Of a stretch of DNA of 13,484 nt, positions 1-5,071 are shown in pieces. The stretch comes from Acetobacteraceae bacterium (lineage in GTDB: Bacteria; Pseudomonadota; Alphaproteobacteria; Acetobacterales; Acetobacteraceae). The stretch covers positions 1 to 13,484 of the forward strand of contig JANXRT010000433.1 in NCBI GenBank assembly GCA_025356735.1, in the 5' to 3' direction. The position numbers and the translations under genes were made by a program. The notes under the pieces were generated by a model. The model had not been told where the DNA came from. It made no database searches and was given only the letters and a program-made list of their open reading frames with translations. The first letter of the stretch is position 1; each line of letters opens with the position of its first letter.

Positions 1-248
1 AGAGCGGCAGATGAAGCGCTTCAAGTCAGCCGGCCAGGCCCAGCGCTTCTTGTCCGCCCACGACGGGATCAACAACCTCTTCCACCTCCGCCGCCATCAA
101 GTGCCTGCCACCCAGTATCGGGCCGACCGCACCCAAGCCTTTCAGGTTTGGGCCGAGGTCACCGGCGTCACCGCTCGGGCGTAACTACGAGCACGTTGCT
201 CTCATCGTACGCCATTTCGACCTCGGTCCAACAAGTTGACGGTGCCCC
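1..248 (+). mobile_element. 3' end of an IS6-type insertion sequence (left part outside window)
   Basis: The segment holds the end of a transposase gene (stop at 182-184) and about 60 bp of terminal DNA. The presumed right end is GTTGACGGTGCCCC at 235-248. Read outward-in it is GGGGCACCGTCAAC, which resembles the GGCAC-type terminal repeats of the IS6/IS26 family. A short gap between transposase stop and element end is usual for that family. The exact last base (246-248) is uncertain because the left terminal repeat is not in the window. The element lies directly against the stop codon of the next gene, which reads towards it. Confidence 0.6.
2..184 (+). CDS. IS6 family transposase, C-terminal fragment (5' end beyond window)
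   Basis: An open frame runs from the window edge to TAA at 182-184 and gives 60 residues beginning ERQMKRFKSAGQAQRFLSAH and ending in the stretch VWAEVTG. This matches the C-terminal tail of IS6-family DDE transposases, which typically read (R/E)R..M..FKS..SAQRFLS.H, followed by an NLFHLRRH-like segment and a final tryptophan motif. The DDE catalytic residues, expected upstream, are not visible. Whether the whole gene is intact cannot be judged. The family call rests on remembered motif similarity and the IS6-like terminal repeat just downstream. Confidence 0.7.
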   Translation, partial: ERQMKRFKSAGQAQRFLSAHDGINNLFHLRRHQVPATQYRADRTQAFQVWAEVTGVTARA

Positions 249-1198
249 TACGGCCACTCAGTCACCTGCGTCAGACGAGGCATGGCCGATGGTTGCATGA
301 CCGCCTTCCGATAGTTGGCGAGCATGGTTCCCACCGCGAGATAGGTGTTTCGCACGGTCAGTGGACGGCCGTCCTGTGCCAGCAGACCGGCGTTGCGCAA
401 CACCCGGAAACCAGCGACGTCCAGGCTGGACGCCGAGGGGCGCTGCGCGACGGCGGTAAGAAACCGGTGAGCACCCGTAGGGCCGAGGACATGCAGCAGA
501 TAAAGGTCGGCGGGGGTTGCGCTCCGGCCCAGTTGATCGCCCAGCCGGATGCGCTGTTGGCTGATCCCGTCCGCCGCCAGACGTGTCGATAGAACCGGAT
601 CGCTGCGCAGCTGCAGAATGGCGGCTCGCGCATCCTTGTCGGGGGCATCCAACGCGCCGGATTGATCCTTGCGGATTTCCGCGGAGTAGTTCCCGGCACC
701 ATGCCGGGCGCCAAAATCACGTACCAGTTGCAGCCACGTCGAATTGGTGAACTGCAACAGCCCTCCCGCGGATGAGAGACGGCTCTGCGCATTCGGATCG
801 AACCGGCTCTCACGCCAAGCAATCGCCGACAGCAGATGCTGGTCGATGCCGGACTCCTCAGCCGCCAGCTGAAGAGCATTCGCGACTTCGGGAGATACGG
901 CCGGATGGTCCCACCTCGTATTGGTCAAGGGAACGACATCGCGGTGCATCATGTCGACGTGACGCCTGGACTGGGAAGAATGCGCCAGATGACGCGACGG
1001 CGCGGCGCGGACCTGCCGGCGCGCAAGATGTCCTCGCAATTGGCTGCGGGCCAATCTGAGATCAGCCGACATGTGTCCGCCGCGACCGGAATGCAGACTT
1101 TCAGAAGCCGTGGCGAAAGCCGGACCGGCAGGCGCACAAATGGCATTCACCGCCATAGCACTCCACATGAACGAAACGCGTCCGAGCCTCCGCAGCAT
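248..1198 (-). CDS. Exported lytic transglycosylase (SLT-domain protein)
   Basis: Predicted periplasmic murein lytic transglycosylase, cleaving the MurNAc-GlcNAc bond of peptidoglycan to leave an anhydro end. I chose the ATG at 1196-1198 because it begins an n-region (MLRRLGR), a hydrophobic core and an A-F-A cleavage-like site. The frame stays open to an ATG at 1289-1291, but that adds an arginine-rich, non-signal-like stretch whose ATG overlaps a possible -10 box. From the chosen start the protein has 316 residues. The SLT core begins near residue 108. The catalytic glutamate is likely E130 in AWRESRFDP, followed by the family's GLLQFTNSTW motif. The C-terminal half has no domain I can name. 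The stop codon touches the IS end, so the native C-terminus may have been altered. No strong Shine-Dalgarno sequence precedes either start. Confidence 0.75.
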   Translation of the reverse strand: MLRRLGRVSFMWSAMAVNAICAPAGPAFATASESLHSGRGGHMSADLRLARSQLRGHLARRQVRAAPSRHLAHSSQSRRHVDMMHRDVVPLTNTRWDHPAVSPEVANALQLAAEESGIDQHLLSAIAWRESRFDPNAQSRLSSAGGLLQFTNSTWLQLVRDFGARHGAGNYSAEIRKDQSGALDAPDKDARAAILQLRSDPVLSTRLAADGISQQRIRLGDQLGRSATPADLYLLHVLGPTGAHRFLTAVAQRPSASSLDVAGFRVLRNAGLLAQDGRPLTVRNTYLAVGTMLANYRKAVMQPSAMPRLTQVTEWP

Positions 1199-1284
1199 AG
1201 TCGTCAGGCATCGATACCGTTGGTGCGCGGTCTGGCGGGAGGAACTTCGGGCACGAGCTGTGCAAGGGAACCTTGTAGCAACCC

Positions 1285-1318
1285 GAGCCATTATGTTGTT
1301 CTCGTAACAGTTTGAATT
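1285..1318 (-). promoter_or_regulatory. Possible promoter for the lytic transglycosylase gene
   Basis: Read on the minus strand, CATAAT (1290-1295) is a good -10 match, five of six to TATAAT. It is preceded at 15-16 nt by TTCAAA/ATTCAA, a poor -35 match. A start near 1285 would give a leader of roughly 85 nt to the ATG at 1198 and would exclude the upstream ATG at 1291. This is pattern matching only. Confidence 0.25.
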
Positions 1319-1331
1319 GAAAGCTTTATTG

Positions 1332-1426
1332 CCTGTTCAAAAGTAACGCCAAAAGTAGGAACAGGTTCCTGAAATTCGACCGGGCTGGACAAGCTAGAGC
1401 TGGCGGGGCGCAGACACAGGTTCCTG
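1332..1426. repeat. Cluster of short inverted and direct repeats (possible operator)
   Basis: ACAGGTTCCTG occurs twice as a perfect direct repeat, at 1361-1371 and 1416-1426, starts 55 bp apart. The first copy overlaps an inverted repeat AGGAAC-AG-GTTCCT (1357-1370). CCTGTTC at 1332-1338 is also the reverse complement of GAACAGG at 1359-1365. Such clusters are typical of regulator-binding sites, but no regulator can be named. The spacing does not fit the alphaproteobacterial LexA site GTTC-N7-GTTC. Confidence 0.35.
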
Positions 1427-1591
1427 CTGGTCCTGGTGGTGTGATGTTGACGCCCACTGCCCAAGCGCCAGGTAAATCGCTCGGTCGGTGGAGGTCTGGT
1501 GGATGGACCCGCCGGTCTCCTCAGTCAGATGTGATCCATCAGGACAGATGGAATGCCGGTGCGGGGACCGCTCCGAAGCTTCCTGCCGTGA

Positions 1592-1666
1592 CTAGCGGAG
1601 CCCGAAGAACGACAGCACCGCGACGACGACGACGACCAGGCCGACTAGATAAATGATCCCGTTCAC
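1592..1666 (-). CDS. Micro-ORF: 24-residue single-span membrane peptide
   Basis: The reading frame starts with GTG at 1664-1666 and ends with TAG at 1592-1594. A clear Shine-Dalgarno sequence, GGAG, lies seven bases before the GTG. The peptide begins MNGIIYLVG (taking GTG as Met), continues with five valines in a row and ends LSFFGLR. It is one long hydrophobic helix with a C-terminal arginine and no charged residue inside. That is what a real one-span inner-membrane micro-protein looks like and is unlike a random reading of GC-rich DNA. I believe very similar peptides (MNGIIYL-type start, LSFxGLR-type end) recur in Alphaproteobacteria, but this is from memory and no function is known to me. 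The longer frame that contains it runs antisense through the oxidoreductase gene and is not coding. Confidence 0.6.
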   Translation of the reverse strand: MNGIIYLVGLVVVVVAVLSFFGLR

Positions 1667-1678
1667 TGCTCGACTCCA

Positions 1679-1828
1679 TGTTTCGATCGCGGCACGTTCG
1701 CCGCATCCTCGGTCCTGAACGTGCCGGGCCGCCAACGGTTCCGGGAGGCGTGCGAGGCGAACTTCCTCGCCGGTAGCGGGAAACAACGCCAAACCCCGCG
1801 CATTAGCAGGATCGAAACACGATCGCGG
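1679..1828. repeat. Inverted repeats in the divergent promoter region of the oxidoreductase gene
   Basis: GGCACGTTC (1691-1699) and GAACGTGCC (1717-1725) form a perfect 9-bp inverted repeat around 17 bp. A second pair, TGTTTCGATC (1679-1688) and GATCGAAACA (1810-1819), brackets it. CGATCGCGG also occurs directly at 1684-1692 and 1820-1828. The region lies between the leftward micro-ORF and the rightward oxidoreductase gene, so it must hold the promoters of both. The repeats may bind a regulator or form RNA stems. No clear -35/-10 pair was recognised. Confidence 0.4.
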
Positions 1829-1838
1829 AGGACTGAAG

Positions 1839-4130
1839 ATGGCCCGTGAAGTCTCGATCAAGCCATACACGGCGCCGGCCGGCGGCTGGGGATCGGCCAA
1901 GTCGCTGGCGACCATATTGCTGCGCGAGGCGGTGCCGTTCAGCGGTCCGCTGGTGCTGCAGAAGCAGAACAAGCCGGACGGCTTCGCCTGCGTCAGCTGC
2001 GCCTGGGCCAAACCGGCCGAGCCGCACCCGTTCGAATACTGCGAGAACGGCGCCAAGGCCACGGCTTGGGAGATCACCACCCATCGCTGCACGCCCGAGT
2101 TCTTCGCCAGCCACACCGTGACAGAGCTGCTGGACTGGGCGGATTACGATCTGGAACAGCAGGGCAGGCTGACCCACCCGCTGCGCTGGGACGAGGCGAG
2201 CGACCGCTATTTGCCGGTGTCGTGGAGCGCCGCGTTCCGCGAGATCGGCGCCGAGATGAAAGGCTTCGATCCGAACAAGGTGGTGTTCTACGCCTCCGGC
2301 CGCGCCTCGATCGAGACCTCATACATGTACGCGCTGCTGGCGCGCCTGTACGGCACCAACAACCTGCCTGACAGCTCCAACATGTGCCACGAATCGACCT
2401 CGGTCGCGTTGCCGGAGAGCATCGGCGTGCCGGTCGGCACCGTCGTGCTCGAGGATTTCGAGCACACCGACTGCATCCTGTTCTTCGGCCACAACGTCGG
2501 CAGCAACGCGCCGCGGATGCTGCATCAGCTGCAGGAGGCGCGCGATCGCGACGTGCCGATCCTCACCTTTAACCCGCTGCGCGAGCGCGGGCTGGTGGCG
2601 TTCACCAACCCGCAGAGCCCGGTCGAGATGGTCTCCGGATATGCGGCGACGATCAGCACCCAGTATCACCAGGTTCGCGCCGGCGGCGACCTGGCGGCGT
2701 TGCTCGGCATCTGCAAGGCGGTGCTGGCGGCCGACGACGACGGGCCCCGGCGCGGCATCGTGCTCGACCATGCATTCATAGCCGAGCATACCAGCGGCTT
2801 CGACAGCTTCGCCGCCGAACTACGGACGCGCGGTTGGGATGAGCTCGAGCGCGAGTCGGGGCTGACGCGCGGCGCCCTGGAGGCAACGGCGGCCGTTTAT
2901 ATCCGGGCTGACCGGGTGATCGGCATCTACGGCATGGGGCTGACGCAGCACCGCGCCGGCGTCGAGACGGTGCAGATGCTGGCCAACCTGCTGCTGATGC
3001 GCGGCAACATGGGCAAGCTCGGTGCCGGCATCTGCCCGGTGCGCGGCCATTCCAACGTCCAGGGCCAGCGCACCGTCGGCATCACCGAAAAGCCCGAACT
3101 GCTGCCGCTCGATCATTTTCGAAAACAGTTCAGCTTCGAGCCGCCGACCGAGAAGGGCCTCAACACCGTCGAGGCGTGCGAGGCGATCCTGGCCGGCAAG
3201 ATTAGCGCCTTCATCGGCCTTGGCGGCAACTTCGTGCGCGCCATACCGGAACGAGAACGCATGGAAGCGGCGTGGAGCGGGATGCGGCTGACGGTGCAGA
3301 TCGCGACCAAGCTCAATCGCAGCCATCTGGTACATGGCAAGGTGTCGTACGTGCTGCCCTGCTTGGGGCGCATCGAGCGCGATGTTCAGGCGACCGGCAA
3401 GCAGGCCGTCAGCATGGAGGACAGCACCGGCTGCATTCACGGATCTGTCGGGGTACGCGCGCCGGGCGGGCGCCACCTGCGCTCGGAGCCGTGGATCGTG
3501 GCCGAGATCGCCAAAGCCACCCTGGCGCCCAATCCGGCGGTGCCGTGGGACGAGTGGGTCGCCGACTACGCGCGGATACGCGCGGCGATCGCCGTGACCT
3601 TTCCCGAGATATTCCACGACTTCGAAACCAGGATGTGGCAGCCCGGCGGCTTCCATCGCCCGATTCCCGCCCGCAGCCGCGAATGGCACACCAAGAACAA
3701 GCTGGCCAACTTCATCACTCCGAGAGGCTTGCAGGAGGACTCAGACATGGAGGAGTCGAGCGACACCCTGCGGATGATGACGCTGCGCAGCAACGACCAG
3801 TTTAACACCACGGTCTACGGCTATGACGACCGTTTCCGCGGCATCAAGGGCACCCGGATGGTGGTTCTTATGCACCGTAATGACATCGCCAAACTCTCGC
3901 TGCAGGAAGGCGACGAGGTCGGCATCGCCACCGCTGCCCGCGACTTCCCACGCCGCATGGAGGGTTTTCGCGTCGTCGCCTACGACATTCCGGAGGGCTG
4001 CATCGGCACCTATTACCCGGAGGCCAACGCGCTGATCCCCGTGTGGCACTACGCCGAGCGCAGCAAGGTGCCGGCGGCAAAGTCGATACCGGTACGCATC
4101 CACGCTGGCGGGTCGGCAGCGAAGGGCTGA
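1839..4130 (+). CDS. FdhF/YdeP-family molybdopterin oxidoreductase
   Basis: A 763-residue member of the formate-dehydrogenase-alpha-like family that includes E. coli YdeP (759 residues by memory). Members bind a bis-molybdopterin cofactor; the substrate is mostly unknown and formate oxidation is not proven. The ATG at 1839 has GGAGGA six bases upstream. The N-terminal cluster motif is C51-x2-C54, then C68 in FEYCENGAKA. The third cysteine of the classical FDH pattern CX2CX3C is absent: K58 stands in its place. C183 in NMCHESTSVAL sits where FDH has its selenocysteine or cysteine metal ligand, so the Mo ligand seems kept. The molybdopterin domains span roughly 130-560, with a glycine-rich MRGNMGKLGAG stretch near 390. 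The C-terminal MopB-type barrel, with GTRMVVLMHRND, follows from about 640. There is no signal peptide, so the protein is likely cytoplasmic. No fdhD, electron-transfer subunit or cofactor gene lies beside it. Confidence 0.9.
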   Translation: MAREVSIKPYTAPAGGWGSAKSLATILLREAVPFSGPLVLQKQNKPDGFACVSCAWAKPAEPHPFEYCENGAKATAWEITTHRCTPEFFASHTVTELLDWADYDLEQQGRLTHPLRWDEASDRYLPVSWSAAFREIGAEMKGFDPNKVVFYASGRASIETSYMYALLARLYGTNNLPDSSNMCHESTSVALPESIGVPVGTVVLEDFEHTDCILFFGHNVGSNAPRMLHQLQEARDRDVPILTFNPLRERGLVAFTNPQSPVEMVSGYAATISTQYHQVRAGGDLAALLGICKAVLAADDDGPRRGIVLDHAFIAEHTSGFDSFAAELRTRGWDELERESGLTRGALEATAAVYIRADRVIGIYGMGLTQHRAGVETVQMLANLLLMRGNMGKLGAGICPVRGHSNVQGQRTVGITEKPELLPLDHFRKQFSFEPPTEKGLNTVEACEAILAGKISAFIGLGGNFVRAIPERERMEAAWSGMRLTVQIATKLNRSHLVHGKVSYVLPCLGRIERDVQATGKQAVSMEDSTGCIHGSVGVRAPGGRHLRSEPWIVAEIAKATLAPNPAVPWDEWVADYARIRAAIAVTFPEIFHDFETRMWQPGGFHRPIPARSREWHTKNKLANFITPRGLQEDSDMEESSDTLRMMTLRSNDQFNTTVYGYDDRFRGIKGTRMVVLMHRNDIAKLSLQEGDEVGIATAARDFPRRMEGFRVVAYDIPEGCIGTYYPEANALIPVWHYAERSKVPAAKSIPVRIHAGGSAAKG

Positions 4131-4203
4131 CGCAACCATCCCGGTGGTTTGCCGTTTGTTGCAGACCCGACTTGGGTTAATCCAACGCTGAAGGTTGCCG
4201 CTA

Positions 4204-4527
4204 ATGATTATCCGAAGCCCTCTACGAATTCTCGGCATGTCCGCGCTGCTGCTCGGCATGGCGAGCTGCACCGCCTATGACCGTGCCGCCGGCACCGACA
4301 CCAGCGGCGCCTATCCGCGCCAGGCCGACGGCACGCCGGGAAACCCGCCCGGAACCGCTGCGACCCGGGCATTGGACCGCGCCGCCGGCACCGACACCAG
4401 CGGCGCCTATCCGGCACAGCGTGATGGCACGCCTGGCAATCCGAAGGGCACGGCGGTGGAACGGGCCTACGACCGTACTCTGGGTACCGACACCAGCGGC
4501 GCCTACCCACAAAATCAGAAGCACTAG
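4204..4527 (+). CDS. Small lipoprotein built of 32-residue repeats, unknown function
   Basis: A 107-residue protein. The ATG at 4204 is preceded by AAGG at 4191-4194, nine bases away. A TTG nine bases earlier is in frame but touches this ribosome-binding site. The N-terminus is a lipoprotein signal: basic n-region, hydrophobic core (ILGMSALLLG) and a lipobox-like MASC with the acylated cysteine at residue 22. The rest is almost wholly repeat: two full 32-residue units and half a third. The shared core is DR..GTDTSGAYP followed by DGTPGNP.GTA. The mature chain is small, polar, rich in Gly, Thr, Pro and Asp, and probably extended and anchored to the outer membrane. I do not recognise a function. 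Similar repeat lipoproteins may exist in related bacteria, but I cannot verify that here. It follows the oxidoreductase by 73 bp, and co-transcription is possible. Confidence 0.75.
   Translation: MIIRSPLRILGMSALLLGMASCTAYDRAAGTDTSGAYPRQADGTPGNPPGTAATRALDRAAGTDTSGAYPAQRDGTPGNPKGTAVERAYDRTLGTDTSGAYPQNQKH
4276..4515 (+). repeat. 96-bp in-frame tandem repeat (2.5 units) inside the lipoprotein gene
   Basis: Units begin at 4276, 4372 and 4468, exactly 96 bp apart. The third breaks off after about 48 bp. The GCACCGACACCAGCGGCGCC block is identical in units 1 and 2 and nearly so in unit 3. Conservation at the DNA level as well as the protein level suggests recent duplication or ongoing homogenisation. 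Confidence 0.85.
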
Positions 4528-4570
4528 ATCGTTGTCGGCGTCCGTTTGGGGACGGGCAGACGCACCAGCC

Positions 4571-4599
4571 TTGAATGACTTGAATAACATCCATATACC
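4571..4599 (+). promoter_or_regulatory. Predicted sigma-70-type promoter of the RHH regulator-esterase operon
   Basis: TTGAAT (4571-4576) and TATACC (4594-4599) are separated by exactly 17 bp. Each matches the consensus at four of six bases. The -10 box lies inside the left arm of the palindrome at 4588-4623, and transcription would start near 4606, about 11 bases before the ATG. A repressor on the palindrome would therefore block polymerase directly. Confidence 0.5.
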
Positions 4600-4623
4600 A
4601 TCCAGGTGGATGGTATATGGATG
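4588..4623. promoter_or_regulatory. 36-bp palindrome, probable operator overlapping start codon of the RHH gene
   Basis: The left arm CATCCATATACCATCCA (4588-4604) and right arm TGGATGGTATATGGATG (4607-4623) are perfect reverse complements, 17 of 17, around a GG spacer. The right arm contains the ATG start (4617-4619), and the centre contains the AGGTGG ribosome-binding site (4604-4609). A perfect repeat of this length at the start of a ribbon-helix-helix gene is most simply the autoregulatory operator. CATCCA occurs twice in the left arm, at its start and its end, and TGGATG does the same in the right arm, so two stacked RHH dimers could bind. Binding itself is inferred. Confidence 0.75.
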
Positions 4624-5048
4624 TCTCAATGACAATCGAAGAACCCGATGCAAGGCTGCGACCGATTGATAGTGAGAAGATCACGATCAACCTGGGCTTC
4701 GTCGATCTTGGCCATGTCGATCTGATGGTGCGGGACGGCTTCTATTCCAACCGTACCGATTTCATCCGCACCGCCATACGCAACCAGCTCGATCGCCATG
4801 CCGAGGTTCTGCGGCGTTCGATTGTCCGGCATACGCTGGATCTGGGGCTGCGGCACTATAGCCGGCTTGACCTGGAAAATGCGCGCGACGCCGGCGAGTG
4901 GCTTCGCATCCACGTGCTGGGCCTCGCCAGCATCGCCCGGGACGTTTCGCCGGAGTTGGCCCGCGCCACCATCGGCAGCGTGACCGTGCTCGGCGCGCTG
5001 CATGCCAGCCCCGAGGTCAAGGCCGCGCTGGCCGACCGCATCCGCTAA
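4617..5048 (+). CDS. Ribbon-helix-helix (CopG-like) transcriptional regulator
   Basis: A 143-residue protein. The RHH DNA-binding unit covers about residues 20-62: a strand KITINLGF (21-28), helix A around 31-40, the turn GFYSNRT (41-47) and helix B (46-60, DFIRTAIRNQLDRH). The strand residues of an RHH dimer enter the major groove. The C-terminal 80 residues are predicted mostly helical and may be a sensing or oligomerising part, as in other long RHH regulators; no ligand can be named. The ATG at 4617 has AGGTGG seven bases upstream; an in-frame ATG at 4629 is the alternative. The gene starts inside the 36-bp palindrome and is followed after 23 bp by the esterase gene. It is therefore likely a self-repressing operon regulator that also controls the esterase. 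I recall this regulator type beside PHB-depolymerase-like esterases in other Proteobacteria, which supports the pairing. Confidence 0.8.
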   Translation: MDVSMTIEEPDARLRPIDSEKITINLGFVDLGHVDLMVRDGFYSNRTDFIRTAIRNQLDRHAEVLRRSIVRHTLDLGLRHYSRLDLENARDAGEWLRIHVLGLASIARDVSPELARATIGSVTVLGALHASPEVKAALADRIR

Positions 5049-5071
5049 CTTTTCATCTCGAAGGACCTGTC

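Larger units (their letters stand above)
1199..1591. other. Gene-poor, AT-richer spacer with short repeats
   Basis: I see no convincing gene in this stretch of almost 400 bp. Positions 1290-1380 are clearly richer in A+T than the rest of the window. The only sizeable forward open frame (1441-1656) is arginine-rich, has no plausible ribosome-binding site and resembles no known protein. The spacer holds short repeats around 1332-1426, listed separately. The junction with the IS element lies on the other side of the transglycosylase gene, so this AT-rich stretch is not IS DNA. Confidence 0.5.

Noticed and set aside
236..592. Forward 118-codon open frame
   Set aside because: It lies antisense to the SLT-domain gene, begins in the IS end, and its product has no recognisable motif.
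1332..1371. LexA box near GTTC motifs
   Set aside because: No GTTC-N7-GTTC spacing is present.
1441..1656. Forward 71-codon open frame in the spacer
   Set aside because: Arginine-rich low-complexity translation without a ribosome-binding site, overlapping the better-supported leftward micro-ORF.
2820..3689. Leftward 289-codon open frame inside the oxidoreductase gene
   Set aside because: Mirror frame of a GC-rich gene; the forward frame has clear molybdopterin-enzyme motifs throughout.
4898..5071. N-terminal extension of the esterase by 58 residues
   Set aside because: It would overlap the regulator gene by about 150 bases; the ATG at 5072 has a good ribosome-binding site.
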